Positions 1-10,441 of a DNA stretch of 64,000 nt are shown here, one piece after another. The notes beneath the pieces are model-generated. The model saw nothing but the letters and a program-made list of their open reading frames with translations. It was not told the origin of the DNA and did not search any database. This DNA comes from Bradyrhizobium sp. Ghvi (GTDB taxonomy: Bacteria > Pseudomonadota > Alphaproteobacteria > Rhizobiales > Xanthobacteraceae). The translations under genes were made by a program, and so were the position numbers. The first letter of the stretch is position 1, and each line of letters opens with the position of its first letter. The DNA is taken from contig NZ_FOVU01000005.1 in NCBI RefSeq assembly GCF_900115265.1, positions 620,001 through 684,000 on the forward strand. Reading direction: 5' to 3'.

Positions 1-1331
1 AGCGCCTGTTCTCGCTGCTGCGGATCAAGTCGATTTCCGCCGATCCCGCCTATGCTGGAGATTGCAAAGCGGCGGCCGAGCATCTGGCCAAGGACATCGC
101 CAGCCTCGGTGTCGCGACCGAGGTGAGGCCGACCGCCGGTCATCCCGCCATCGTCGGCAAAACCAGCGCCGGCGGACGGCCGCATGTGATCTTCTACGGC
201 CATTATGACGTGCAGCCGGTCGATCCGCTCGACCTCTGGCATCGCCCGCCGTTCGAGCCCGTCGTGACCGACCATGCCGACGGCCGCAAGATCATCGTGG
301 CGCGTGGCGCCGAGGACGACAAGGGCCAGGTGATGACCTTCGTCGAAGCTTGCCGCGCCTGGAAGAAGGTGACGGGCTCGCTGCCGATCGATATCACCTT
401 CCTGATCGAGGGCGAGGAGGAGGTCGGCTCCAAGAACTTCGTGCCCTTCATCGAGGCCAACAAGGACGAGTTCAAGGCAGACTACGTGCTGGTCTGCGAC
501 ACCGGCATGTGGGATCGCAACACGCCGGCGATCACGACGTCGCTGCGCGGCCTGCTCTATGAGGAGCTGAAGATCACCGCCGCAAACCGAGATCTGCATT
601 CCGGCGTGTTCGGCGGCAGCGCGATGAACCCGATCCGGGTGCTGACCAAAATCCTCGGCGGCCTGTTCGACGACGACAACCGCATCACCATTCCCGGCTT
701 CTACGACGGCGTGAAGGACCTGCCGCCGGATATCCTGGAGCAATGGAAGAAGCTCAATCTGACGCCTGAGATGTTCTTGAAGCCGATCGGGCTATCGATC
801 CCGGCCGGCGAGAAGGGCCGGCTCCTGATCGAGCAGGCCTCCTCGCGTCCGACCTGCGACGTCAACGGTATCTGGGGCGGCTATATCGGCGAAGGCTCCA
901 AGACGGTGATCCCCTCGCATGCTTCCGCCAAGGTCTCGTTCCGTCTGGTCGAGGGGCAGGATCCTCAGAAGATCCGCAAGGCGTTCCGCGACTACGTCAC
1001 GGCGCGGCTGCCCGGCGATTGCAAGGTCGAGTTCGGCGACCACTCCGCCGCGCCCGCGGTGGCGCTCGACTGGAACATGAAGCCGCTTGCTGCTGCCAGG
1101 CAGGCGCTGACGGAGGAATGGGGCAAGGAGACCGTGCTGATGGGCTCGGGCGCCTCGATCCCGATCGTCGCCGATTTCAAGCGTACGCTTGGGCTCGACT
1201 CGCTGCTGGTCGGCTTCGGCCTCGACGACGACAACATCCACTCGCCGAACGAGAAGTACGATCTGCGCAGCTTCCAGAAGGGCATCCGCTCCTGGGCCCG
1301 CATCCTCGCCGCGCTGGCGGAGGTGAAGTAG
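1..1331 (+). CDS. M20 family metallopeptidase / dipeptidase (5' end outside window)
   Basis: The frame is open from the first bases of the window, so the true start lies upstream; a GTG at 123 is internal. The product is an M20/M25/M40-type di-zinc peptidase, a family that cleaves dipeptides or acyl-amino acids. Visible family motifs are HYDVQPVDP (around nt 201), GAEDDKGQ (around 307) and GEEEVGS (around 412), which carry metal ligands and the catalytic glutamate. A dimerisation domain follows and the C-terminus is intact (HSPNEKYDL region). At least 443 codons are present, near the usual 450-470. Exact substrate cannot be told from sequence. A palindromic repeat and a hairpin lie between it and the convergent aldolase gene. 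Confidence 0.9.
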   Translation, partial: RLFSLLRIKSISADPAYAGDCKAAAEHLAKDIASLGVATEVRPTAGHPAIVGKTSAGGRPHVIFYGHYDVQPVDPLDLWHRPPFEPVVTDHADGRKIIVARGAEDDKGQVMTFVEACRAWKKVTGSLPIDITFLIEGEEEVGSKNFVPFIEANKDEFKADYVLVCDTGMWDRNTPAITTSLRGLLYEELKITAANRDLHSGVFGGSAMNPIRVLTKILGGLFDDDNRITIPGFYDGVKDLPPDILEQWKKLNLTPEMFLKPIGLSIPAGEKGRLLIEQASSRPTCDVNGIWGGYIGEGSKTVIPSHASAKVSFRLVEGQDPQKIRKAFRDYVTARLPGDCKVEFGDHSAAPAVALDWNMKPLAAARQALTEEWGKETVLMGSGASIPIVADFKRTLGLDSLLVGFGLDDDNIHSPNEKYDLRSFQKGIRSWARILAALAEVK

Positions 1332-1393
1332 GGCAAGGCGACGTGGGGGGCAAAGTCCGCCCTACGAATCTGGCAACAACTGAATTGTTCCTT

Positions 1394-1528
1394 CCGTCAT
1401 CCTGAGGTGCGAGCTGTGGAGCGCAACGCGCTTCACGGCGAGCCTCGAAGGATGCACGGCCCCGCTGCTGCAGCTGGGCCGTCGCCCTTCGAGGCTCGCC
1501 GAGGAGGGCGAGCACCTCAGGGTGACGG
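1394..1528. repeat. Palindromic intergenic repeat
   Basis: The outer arms, 1394-1410 and 1512-1528, match as an inverted repeat at 16 of 17 positions (CCGTCATCCTGAGGTGC against its complement). A second inner pair, 1442-1454 and 1483-1495 (GCCTCGAAGGATG type), makes the whole element a long hairpin. The CATCCTGAGGTGC / CCTTCGAGGC combination is a common dispersed intergenic repeat in Bradyrhizobiaceae, as far as I recall. No coding potential. Confidence 0.75.
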
Positions 1529-1558
1529 CGATAGTGATCGCGCTTAGGCCCAAAATAA

Positions 1559-1586
1559 AAACGCCGCCCGGGATTGGACGGCGTTT
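1559..1586 (-). terminator. Rho-independent terminator, probably bidirectional
   Basis: The stem AAACGCCG (1559-1566) pairs with CGGCGTTT (1579-1586) across a 12-base loop. On the minus strand it is followed by a T-rich run, so it fits best as terminator of the aldolase gene; on the plus strand it ends the M20 transcript. Confidence 0.7.
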
Positions 1587-1642
1587 CATTCCGAAATGTG
1601 TAGAGGTCGTTGGCGTCTACCCTACACGAAAATTCGAAAATC

Positions 1643-2422
1643 TCAAGACCGGTAGCCCGGCAGCTCGCGGTCGAGCTTGCGCAGCAGCGGCGGCCAGACG
1701 AGGTTCGTGGCGCGCAGTTCGGCGCGGTCGCGATTGGCGAGCAGCTCCGTGTTCTTCTCGATCGCGATCGGCTCGACCGGATAGACCGGCGTGCCCAGCG
1801 CGCGGGTGCGCACCTGCATCGAGCAGGCGCGCTCGAGGTGGTACATGCGCTCGAACGCCGAGGCGACCGAGCGACCGACCGTCAGAGTGCCGTGGTTGCG
1901 CAGCAGCATGTGGTTGTGGTCGCCGAGGTCCTTCTGGAGGCGTGGCCGCTCGTCGTGATCGAGCGCGATGCCTTCATAGTCGTGATAGGCGAGATCGTGG
2001 GTGACGAGCTGCGCGGTCTGGTTCAGCGGCAAGAGACCTTCGGCGCAGCTCGACACTGCGGTGCCGTCCAGCGTGTGGAGATGCAGCACGCAGATGGCGT
2101 CCTCACGCACCTCGTGGATCGCCGAATGGATGGTGAAGCCGGCCGGGTTGATGCTGTACTCGCTCTCGGAGAGCTGATTGCCGTGCAGGTCGACCTTGAC
2201 CAGGCTCGAGGCCGTGATCTCGTCGAACATCAAGCCGTAGGGATTGATGAGGAAGTGATGGTCGGGGCCAGGCACGCGCGCGGAGATGTGGGTGTCGACC
2301 AGGTCATCCCAGCCGTACAGCGCGACGAGCCGATAGCAGGCGGCGAGATTGACCCGTTGCTGCCACTCGGCGTCCGTCATATCAGACGGCAATTCCTTCA
2401 GACGGGCTTCAGCTGGCGACAT
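1643..2422 (-). CDS. Class II aldolase/adducin family protein
   Basis: 259 residues, the usual length for the class II aldolase/adducin superfamily (zinc enzymes such as fuculose-phosphate aldolase, and many uncharacterised paralogues). The zinc-binding histidine signatures are visible as CVLHLHTLDG and NHGTLTVG, with a further histidine in ERMYHLERA. The N-terminal MSPAEARLKELPSDM leads into a conserved helical segment. There is no nearby kinase or sugar permease to suggest a substrate. It is transcribed towards the convergent M20 gene and ends at a shared hairpin. The family call is firm; the reaction is unknown. Confidence 0.88.
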   Translation of the reverse strand: MSPAEARLKELPSDMTDAEWQQRVNLAACYRLVALYGWDDLVDTHISARVPGPDHHFLINPYGLMFDEITASSLVKVDLHGNQLSESEYSINPAGFTIHSAIHEVREDAICVLHLHTLDGTAVSSCAEGLLPLNQTAQLVTHDLAYHDYEGIALDHDERPRLQKDLGDHNHMLLRNHGTLTVGRSVASAFERMYHLERACSMQVRTRALGTPVYPVEPIAIEKNTELLANRDRAELRATNLVWPPLLRKLDRELPGYRS

Positions 2423-2512
2423 GGCAAGTCTCTCCGAACCTCATTGTTGCGGGGAGGGAGCCTAGTCGTGCCCTGGAGTGGCGGCAAGCCGCCTAAAGCG
2501 CGGCTGTTCAGC

Positions 2513-2590
2513 GTAGCCCGCATGGAGCGTAGCGAAATGCGGGGAGCCACGATCACGGTTCCGGATTGCGCTGCGCTCTGTCCGGGCTTC
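2513..2590. repeat. Palindromic intergenic repeat (GTAGCCCG type)
   Basis: The left arm begins GTAGCCCGCATGGAGCGTAG and the right arm ends GCGCTGCGCTCTGTCCGGGC; together they form an imperfect inverted repeat of about 30 bases per arm. It sits between two minus-strand genes and resembles a dispersed repeat common in Bradyrhizobium intergenic regions. Confidence 0.65.
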
Positions 2591-2602
2591 TGACGAGAAT
2601 TA

Positions 2603-4252
2603 TTACGGCGCCGGGATCGACAGCAGGCTGGATATGCTGCGGCCGCGGATGTCGTAGACGCGAGCGAACACGACGTCGTCGCGCTTGATCTCGACCATCA
2701 CGGGCGCGCTGAGGCCCTTGCAGTAGAACTCACCGAGCGTCATCGCGAAATCGGCCGCGTTGGAATCCCATCCGATGGTGAAATCGGGGCCGAGCGCGAC
2801 CTGGGCCGGGCGCTGCGGACCGCACACTGCGACCTTCCATTTACGATTGCGCGGCGGCACTTCCTGACGCTCGACCAGTTGCTCGCGCAGTCCGTCGGAA
2901 GCCTGCTTCAGCGCGAGGCCCCAATAGTCCAGCATAAATCGGTCGTCTGCGCCGCGCACCGTGCCGGCGATGTAGTTGAAGTGGGTGTACTGATAGGGAT
3001 GCAGCCGGATCATCTCGGCGAGCGGTAACGCGAGGCCGAAGCAGAACAGGGCGAGCACGGCCGGCTGCCAGGCGCGGTGATTGGCGCGCAGGCGCTCCAT
3101 GGTCCAGGCGAAGCCAACGCCGCCGAGCACCGCCATCGGCGGGATCACGAAGACGAAATGGCGGATGCCGTTGTAGAGCGCCGGACGCTTCACCATCGCG
3201 ATCACGAGCGGCAGGGTAGCTGCCAGCGTCAGCATCAGCATGATGGTCTTGCGGCGGGCCGGAACCCCACGGCGCGGCAGCAGCACGAAGGTGCCGATCA
3301 CGCTGGCTGCCATCAGCACCAGCATCACCTCGGGCAATTGCAGCGCGAACAGCGTCGGCAGATACGACCAGGGCATGTCGGGCACGGACACGATCGCGCC
3401 GTCGAACATCTCCTTCCAGGGCTTCTCGAAGAAGTGCGAAAAATAGGTCAAAGCCTCGAAGGGGTTGCCGGGCTCCATGATCGACCACGGCCAGATCAGG
3501 CCCATGACGAGATAGCCGAGCACGAGGCCGGGCAGCAGCACGTAAACGACATGGGCGAAGCGCCTGACAGCCTCGCGCGCGCCTTCGGTGCGCAGTTCCT
3601 CCAGGAACAGCGGGACGAAGCCGATCATTGCGTAGACCAGTGCGAGCCCGCCGAGAATGCGTGAGCCGATCGACAGGCCGGCACCAAGGCCGACGATCAG
3701 GATCGTGCGCGGCGAGGGATTTGGATATTCCTCGGCGAGGCGGACCAGGCCGAGCATCAGGACGATCATCGCCACCGCGAAGGGCGCATCCTTCGGGTTC
3801 ATGAACATGTGGCCGTAGAAGATCGGGCAGAGCGCGAGCAGCAACAGCGCGCCAAGACCGGCAAGAGGTCCCCCGACGCGACGACCGAGCCGCCAGGTCA
3901 CCGCAAGTCCGATCACGCCGACGATCGCGCCGACCAGGCGTCGCGTTTCGAACAGCTCGAGCGGAATGACCTTGTGCAGGAGCGCTGCGACCATGTCGAA
4001 GCCGCCGCCATACATATAGAGGTTGGCGAACGAGAGCGCGGCGGTGTCCCTGAAACCGGAGCCGTACATCCGCAGCAGCAGGTCGGCATATTCGGCATGG
4101 GTGTAGTCGTCCCAGCCGAGGCCGTAATCGCGGAAGGTCACGCCTGCGACGACGGCGACCGCAGCCAGAACCAACATGGCGAGATCGTCGCAAGTCCGTT
4201 CAACCGAGCGCCCGAGAGGCGTGTCGATCGCCGAGGTCGTGATGGATGTCAT
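2603..4252 (-). CDS. GT-C family membrane glycosyltransferase-like protein (GT39/ArnT/PMT type)
   Basis: 549 residues with about ten hydrophobic segments. After the first membrane segment (residues about 25-42) comes a periplasmic loop with an acidic pair in GLGWDDYTHAEYA, the position and style of the catalytic aspartate of GT-C enzymes that use polyprenyl-phosphate sugars. The motif MNPKDAPF (about residue 150) and a soluble C-terminal domain of about 130 residues complete the usual architecture. Such proteins transfer sugars to lipid A, proteins or polysaccharide at the outer face of the inner membrane. Acceptor and donor cannot be inferred. The gene stands alone between a repeat and a divergent gene. 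Confidence 0.75.
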   Translation of the reverse strand: MTSITTSAIDTPLGRSVERTCDDLAMLVLAAVAVVAGVTFRDYGLGWDDYTHAEYADLLLRMYGSGFRDTAALSFANLYMYGGGFDMVAALLHKVIPLELFETRRLVGAIVGVIGLAVTWRLGRRVGGPLAGLGALLLLALCPIFYGHMFMNPKDAPFAVAMIVLMLGLVRLAEEYPNPSPRTILIVGLGAGLSIGSRILGGLALVYAMIGFVPLFLEELRTEGAREAVRRFAHVVYVLLPGLVLGYLVMGLIWPWSIMEPGNPFEALTYFSHFFEKPWKEMFDGAIVSVPDMPWSYLPTLFALQLPEVMLVLMAASVIGTFVLLPRRGVPARRKTIMLMLTLAATLPLVIAMVKRPALYNGIRHFVFVIPPMAVLGGVGFAWTMERLRANHRAWQPAVLALFCFGLALPLAEMIRLHPYQYTHFNYIAGTVRGADDRFMLDYWGLALKQASDGLREQLVERQEVPPRNRKWKVAVCGPQRPAQVALGPDFTIGWDSNAADFAMTLGEFYCKGLSAPVMVEIKRDDVVFARVYDIRGRSISSLLSIPAP

Positions 4253-4565
4253 GGCTATTGGTGACCCGGAATCCCCTCTTGGCCCCGTCGGTGCGCGCGG
4301 GCCTGTTCCCCGGAATCCCTATAGCGCAGTTCCATTACCAAGTAATTGGGCATTATGGCTAAATTCCTGATGCGACGCAGCAATTTCCGATAACTTGGGA
4401 GCACATGACACCTAGCGGACCGTTGCTGAAGGGAATGTGAATAAGTCCCTGATATCCTTCCCTTTGGGAACGGTGGCGGCAAATGGTCGTTGGCGTGCAA
4501 CGCAGGATGACGGTATCGTGGCGTAACGGGTGTCGCGCGTGGATGCGCGGCCGGGGGTGTGTTCG
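4253..4565. other. Intergenic region between divergent genes
   Basis: About 310 bases between the divergent glycosyltransferase and the plus-strand membrane protein. It must hold promoters for both. I see no convincing gene; an open frame at 4255-4500 on the minus strand has no recognisable protein features. Confidence 0.5.
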
Positions 4566-5423
4566 ATGAGCGTGGCTTTGTTGATCGCTGGGATTTTCGC
4601 CGTCGTGGCGGGCCTCCTTGCGGTCGCGTTCGGCTATTCGATCCGGGACTTCAGCCTCGGCAGCACGCTCATAACGAGCGGAACGATTGGCGTCTGCACC
4701 GGAATGCTACTGGTCGGCCTCTATGCCGTGCTGCTCGAGCTGCAAGCCATCGCGCGCCGTCTGGCCGGAGCAGCCGCAGCGTCGGAGGTTCGCGTCAAGC
4801 CGGTGCTGCCGGGCCTTGCCGGATCGGGCGCGCCAGCGCCGGAGCCCGCTCCAGTGATGCGGGCTGAGCCGGCGCCGCCGCCATCGCCGGCCGCGCCGCC
4901 ATGGCAGGCCGAGGCGCCGGCGCGCCTGGGCGCCGAGGCACCTGCCGAGCCGGAAGTGCCTCCGCCCTCGCCTGCAGCTCCGGAAGCGCCGCGCAGACGC
5001 AACCTGTTGTTCGCCTCGAGCTCGCGCAAGGAGCGTGAGCGCGCCGAATCCAAAGCGGCGGAGAGCGCGCCATCCCCACCACATGCAGAGCCTGCGGCGC
5101 CTGATGCTCCGCACGCGAGCTTCGACGACGCCTGGCCGAAGCTGGACCGCGCGCGGCCGCCGGAGCCGCCTCCGGCGCGCCGGCCGCCGCCGCGCCCGTC
5201 GTCGACCTTCGAACCCGCTGTGTCTCAGCCTGCCGCCCCACCACCGGCGCCCCAGCCGTCGGCGCCCGAGCAGCCGGCCGTGACCGTACTGAAATCCGGT
5301 ATCGTCGACGGCATGGCCTATTCGCTTTATTCCGACGGCTCGATCGAGGCGCAGATGCCGGAGGGGATGATGCGCTTTGCATCGATCGACGAGCTCCGCG
5401 CCCATCTCGACCAACGCGGCTGA
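4566..5423 (+). CDS. Membrane-anchored Pro/Ala-rich hypothetical protein
   Basis: 285 residues from the ATG at 4566, preferred over an earlier in-frame codon at 4530 because the protein then begins MSVALLIAGIFAVVAG, a typical membrane segment. A second hydrophobic stretch follows (about residues 33-55, IGVCTGMLLVGLYAVLL). The middle, about residues 75-235, is extremely rich in Pro, Ala and Glu, a flexible linker. A compact C-terminal segment of about 45 residues (SGIVDGMAYSLYSDGSIEAQ) looks folded and conserved. Topology suggests a tethered cytoplasmic C-terminal module. No function is assigned; similar proteins occur in Bradyrhizobium and Rhodopseudomonas as far as I recall. Confidence 0.75.
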   Translation: MSVALLIAGIFAVVAGLLAVAFGYSIRDFSLGSTLITSGTIGVCTGMLLVGLYAVLLELQAIARRLAGAAAASEVRVKPVLPGLAGSGAPAPEPAPVMRAEPAPPPSPAAPPWQAEAPARLGAEAPAEPEVPPPSPAAPEAPRRRNLLFASSSRKERERAESKAAESAPSPPHAEPAAPDAPHASFDDAWPKLDRARPPEPPPARRPPPRPSSTFEPAVSQPAAPPPAPQPSAPEQPAVTVLKSGIVDGMAYSLYSDGSIEAQMPEGMMRFASIDELRAHLDQRG

Positions 5424-5487
5424 AGACCCCCGGCGTTCAAGTCCCCCTGGCGTTCAAGTAAAGTCTCGCAATTCTTGTGGCGAGATC

Positions 5488-5551
5488 AGTAATTAGTTCC
5501 TGTTGGTAAGTTGTCCTATTTCGGCCAAACGTATTGTTGACAGGAATTACT
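5488..5551. promoter_or_regulatory. Imperfect inverted repeat upstream of mucR
   Basis: AGTAATTAGTTCCTGT at 5488-5503 is mirrored by ACAGGAATTACT at 5540-5551; the left arm contains two extra bases. It lies in an AT-rich patch 52-115 bases before the mucR start. MucR/Ros proteins usually repress their own genes through AT-rich upstream sites, so this is a candidate autoregulatory region. Confidence 0.4.
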
Positions 5552-5602
5552 TCACTGTCGCCAATGCAGCGACGCACCCCTGACTGGAGAAAGGTCGCGC
5601 CC

Positions 5603-6022
5603 ATGTCGGATGCCGGGGCCAAGAATTTCATCGAGCTGACGGCGAGCATCGTGTCGGCCTATGTCGGCAACAACCCGACGCCGGCCGCCGAGATTCCGAA
5701 CCTGATCAGCCAGGTGCACGGCGCGCTGACGCGGGTGTCGTCGGGCCGTACCGAGACGACGCCGCTCGAGCCGGCAAAGCCTGCGGTGTCGCTGAAGAAG
5801 TCGATCGCGCCGGACTATCTGGTGTGCCTGGAAGACGGCAAGCGCTTCAAGTCGCTGAAGCGTCATCTGCGCACCCAGTACAACATGACGCCGGAGCAAT
5901 ACCGCGAGAAATGGGGCCTGCCCGCCGACTATCCCATGGTCGCGCCGAACTACGCGGTGGCGCGCTCGCAGCTGGCCAAGAAGATGGGGCTCGGACAGCA
6001 GCAGCGAAAGAAGGGGAAGTAG
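5603..6022 (+). CDS. mucR: MucR/Ros family zinc-finger transcriptional regulator
   Basis: 139 residues from the ATG at 5603, chosen because it is preceded by GGAGAAAGG at 5585-5593 and gives the family N-terminus MSDAGAKNFIELTASIVSAY. The central region shows the Ros/MucR zinc-finger signature: a Cys in YLVCLEDGKRFKSLKRHLRT, with the two histidine-type ligands supplied further on, followed by MTPEQYREKWGLPADYPMVA, the most conserved stretch of the family. The C-terminus is basic (GQQQRKKGK). MucR proteins are H-NS-like global regulators of exopolysaccharide, motility and symbiosis genes in rhizobia. It is a single-gene unit with its own upstream inverted repeat. Confidence 0.93.
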   Translation: MSDAGAKNFIELTASIVSAYVGNNPTPAAEIPNLISQVHGALTRVSSGRTETTPLEPAKPAVSLKKSIAPDYLVCLEDGKRFKSLKRHLRTQYNMTPEQYREKWGLPADYPMVAPNYAVARSQLAKKMGLGQQQRKKGK

Positions 6023-6040
6023 TGCGGTGCCCGAGATGTC

Positions 6041-6130
6041 GTAGGGTGGGGTTAGCCGAAGGCGTAACCCACCTCTTGGATTTCGGCGGAAACAGCAGTT
6101 ACGCTGCGCTAACCCGCCCTATGAAGCTAC
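6041..6130. repeat. Palindromic intergenic repeat (GTAGGGTGGG type)
   Basis: The left arm GTAGGGTGGGGTTAGC (from 6041) pairs with GCTAACCCGCCCTA (ending about 6122), with a shorter internal pair GGCGTAACCC / TTACGCTGCGC. It lies between convergent mucR and sufE and may also serve as their terminator. It is one of the classes of dispersed repeat common in Bradyrhizobium. Confidence 0.65.
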
Positions 6131-6139
6131 GAAGCTCCC

Positions 6140-6568
6140 TCACGACGCTTCGGCGAGCGCCTCTTTCGCATCCGTCTTGATGCGCTCGACCATCGAGCGC
6201 AGGCCGTTGGAGCGCTGCGGCGTCAGATGGTCGCGGAAGCCGAACTCGTTGAACACGGCAATCGCGTCGGTATTGAGGATCTCTTGCGGCGTGCGGCCGG
6301 AGTACAGCGCTAGCACGATAGCGACCAGGCCGCGCACGATATGTGCGTCGCTGTCGCCGCGATACTTCAGGACCGGCGCGCCGCCGTCGCGATCGACCAG
6401 CTTCTGGAGCCAGACCTGGCTGACGCAGCCCTGCACCTTGTTCTCGGCCGAATGCTCTTCCTCAGGCATTGGTTCCAGGGTACGGCCGAGCTCGATGACG
6501 TACCGGTAGCGGTCGTCCCACTCGTCCAAAAGCTCGAAATTGTCCCTGATTTCGTCAATCGTCGTCAT
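6140..6568 (-). CDS. sufE: SufE family cysteine desulfurase sulfur acceptor
   Basis: 142 residues, the normal SufE length. The protein begins MTTIDEIRDNFELLDEWDDR, and the sulfur-accepting cysteine lies in the signature KVQGCVSQVW (about residue 48). The downstream block RGLVAIVLALYSGRTPQEI and the glycine-containing C-terminal helix region are also typical. SufE takes persulfide from the SufS desulfurase and passes it to the SufBCD iron-sulfur scaffold in the cytoplasm. No other suf gene is in the window, which is usual for stand-alone sufE in this group. Confidence 0.93.
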   Translation of the reverse strand: MTTIDEIRDNFELLDEWDDRYRYVIELGRTLEPMPEEEHSAENKVQGCVSQVWLQKLVDRDGGAPVLKYRGDSDAHIVRGLVAIVLALYSGRTPQEILNTDAIAVFNEFGFRDHLTPQRSNGLRSMVERIKTDAKEALAEAS

Positions 6569-6637
6569 TGATGGCCCGTGGTTCCAGTTCAGGCCAATAT
6601 AGGCACGCGAAGCCTCGAAATCGATAGGACTGGGGGC

Positions 6638-7072
6638 CTAATTCGCCGTCTCCGGCCCGTGCCATTCCAGCGCGAGATCGTCCTGCGTGAGCGTGTCGTG
6701 CGGCGCCTCGGTTGCTGCGGCCTCGCCTTCACCGGCAACCGCGATCGAACCAGTGCGGTCGGGCATCTTCTTGTCGTTCTTGTCGTTCTTCTCGTTCCTG
6801 ATCTGCTCTTTTTTCTCGTTGATGATCTGGTAGATCTTGCGCGCACCGTCCTGGGCCCGCTGGCCGATGATGGTCGCGGCCTGTCCACCGACCTCGCAGG
6901 CCGCCGGCTGGCGCTTGCAGAATTGAGTCATGTCGGAGACGGCCGCAGTTGCAGCCTGCACCGCATCGGCGGCGCCGATCTGCGGCAGCTTCTCCGATTC
7001 GGGCGTCTTGTCCCGCGGCAGGAGCACCAGCACCAGCCCGAGCCAGAATGTGATGCGAAGTAGAAAGCGCAT
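6638..7072 (-). CDS. DUF5330 family exported/membrane protein
   Basis: 144 residues. The N-terminus MRFLLRITFWLGLVLVLLPR is a signal peptide or anchor, followed by a motif typical of the family: AVQAATAAVSDMTQFCKRQP with a second Cys in ACEVGGQAA, so a disulfide is plausible in the periplasm. A helical Lys/Glu/Asn-rich tract (INEKKEQIRNEKNDKNDKK) follows and the C-terminus ends in a conserved acidic DDLALEWHG segment. No function is known for the family. It lies 69 bases upstream of sufE on the same strand, with no evidence of a functional link. Confidence 0.8.
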   Translation of the reverse strand: MRFLLRITFWLGLVLVLLPRDKTPESEKLPQIGAADAVQAATAAVSDMTQFCKRQPAACEVGGQAATIIGQRAQDGARKIYQIINEKKEQIRNEKNDKNDKKMPDRTGSIAVAGEGEAAATEAPHDTLTQDDLALEWHGPETAN

Positions 7073-7482
7073 CCTATCGACCTGTATGTTAGATCCCGCG
7101 AGGGCGATTTCCGCACGCGTTTCGACCTAGCAACTCTCGATAGATCGCAAGTCATTGCCTTGAGCTTAATTCGCGGAAAATTTACGCAAGAATCTTCGCG
7201 GATCGAGCTGTCGTAAATATTCGATTGACGCGGGCGCCCGTGGTTGTCCGGCGCTGCATGTCCACCAATTCGAAACCATGAGCGGGGCGACGAAACCCTG
7301 TGTTCACCATCATCCGATGATGACATCGCCAAATCGCCTAAAAATCTCCGCGACGACACGGTGGCGGGCGGCGGCCCGATCCGCCTTAGCACTCGTTTAA
7401 GGTCGCTCTGACACGGTGGCTCAACGACAAGGAGGCGTTCCGGCGCGTCTTCTAAAGACGATTGAGCCGAAGCGCGAGACCC
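7073..7482. other. Intergenic region between divergent DUF5330 and sensor kinase genes
   Basis: About 410 bases with several AT-rich patches (for instance around 7150-7225). It must contain the promoters of both flanking genes. The long minus-strand open frame crossing it is the antisense shadow of the kinase gene. I see no gene, clear hairpin or recognised box. Confidence 0.5.
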
Positions 7483-9316
<1,834 letters not shown>

Positions 9317-9324
<8 letters not shown>

Positions 9325-10033
9325 AAAATCTGCCAACGACGAAGCCGTTCCGCGCCGCCGTGGCGCCAAAGCTGGTGTCAAGGCCGCGGTCGTGGATGTC
9401 GAGACCGAGCGCAATCTCGTGATGCGCGTGCTCTTGCACAGCCCCAAGGATACGCTGGCAGGTTTCGTCGCCGCCGCCGCCATCAGCGCCATCGTCGCCA
9501 ACGCGCTGTTCCTGCAGACCGGGCGGCATCCGGCGCCGATGTTCGGCACCGTGATCAACCTTCCTGCGCCGTCCTCGGTGTCGCTCGCCAATCCCTTGCC
9601 GCGCCCACGTCCCGTCGGCGCCGACACGTCGCCGCTCGAGCCGAAGGCGACCGAGTTTCGCGTCGAGCCGAAGCCGGCCGAGAAGCCGGCGGAGAAGCCC
9701 GCCGAGACGACGGCTTCGACACCGCGCTCGGGCGATCCCATGACCAATCTGGTGATCAAGTCCACCACGGCGACGCCGCCGGCCGTCGCCATCGCGCGTC
9801 CGCCGGCGCCGATCCCGGTGCAACAAAGCCCGGCGGCGCGTCGCCTCGCCGGCGTGCAGCGCGCGCTGTCCGAATATGGCTACGGCAATTTGAAGATCAC
9901 GGGCACGATGAGCGGCGAAACCCAGTCGGCGATCCAGACCTTCGAGCGCCAGCACAAGATGCCCGTCACCGGCCAGGTGTCGGAGCGTCTGTTGCGCGAG
10001 CTTGCCGCGGCGATCGGCCATCCCGTCGAATAA
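9317..10033 (+). CDS. Single-pass membrane protein with C-terminal peptidoglycan-binding domain
   Basis: 238 residues from a GTG that overlaps the kinase stop by 8 bases. A basic cytoplasmic N-terminus (MPRKSANDEAVPRRRG) is followed by one membrane segment (about residues 46-68). A Pro/Ala/Glu-rich linker contains a short repeat (KPAEKPAEKPAET, around residue 120). The C-terminal 70 residues form a PG_binding_1 domain: LAGVQRALSEYGYGNLKITG, then TQSAIQTFERQHKMPVTG. This is a periplasmic wall-binding module tethered to the inner membrane. Coupling with the DivJ-like kinase suggests a role tied to envelope or cell-cycle state, which is inference. Confidence 0.82.
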
Positions 10034-10096
10034 TCGGCAGCATCTGACAAAGGCGGAAGGCTGGTGCTGCTTGCAGCACTGGCCTATCCTGCGCGC

Positions 10097-10441
10097 ATGC
10101 GTTTGAAATCAAGTATCTGGGTCTCTGCCTATTTGCGCCGGTGCCAGACCGACGGCGTGTTCGGCGCGGTGCGCCATCGCGGCGCCGAGGAGGCGGGCGC
10201 AGTGTTCGTCAAAGTGTCGCTGCTCGATGGCAATGCGATGCTCTACGTGCCGGCGCCGCAGACGTCTTATGACGACGGCCGGCCCGCCGATCGCTTCTTC
10301 GTCCCGGCGGCGCCGCAGCCGATGCCGGAGTCCGCCGTAGAGGAGCGCCTGGCCAAGGAGCTTCGCTTCGATCCGGATGCCTGGATCGTGGAGACCGAGG
10401 ACCGCGCGGGGCGGCACTTTCTCGATCTCGCAAGGACCTGA
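10097..10441 (+). CDS. DUF1491 family protein
   Basis: 114 residues from the ATG at 10097 (MRLKSSIWVSAYLRRCQ), which matches the family start better than the earlier frame opening at 10064. Conserved blocks are GVFGAVRHRGAEEAGAVFVK and a C-terminal ERLAKELRFDPDAWIVETED motif. The family is small, cytoplasmic, almost restricted to Alphaproteobacteria, and of unknown function. It ends one base before the stop of the convergent DUF2336 gene, so the two transcripts must overlap. Confidence 0.85.
   Translation: MRLKSSIWVSAYLRRCQTDGVFGAVRHRGAEEAGAVFVKVSLLDGNAMLYVPAPQTSYDDGRPADRFFVPAAPQPMPESAVEERLAKELRFDPDAWIVETEDRAGRHFLDLART

Noticed and set aside
4255..4500. Minus-strand frame of 81 codons before the glycosyltransferase gene
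   Set aside because: It overlaps the promoter region and has no conserved-looking sequence or Shine-Dalgarno.
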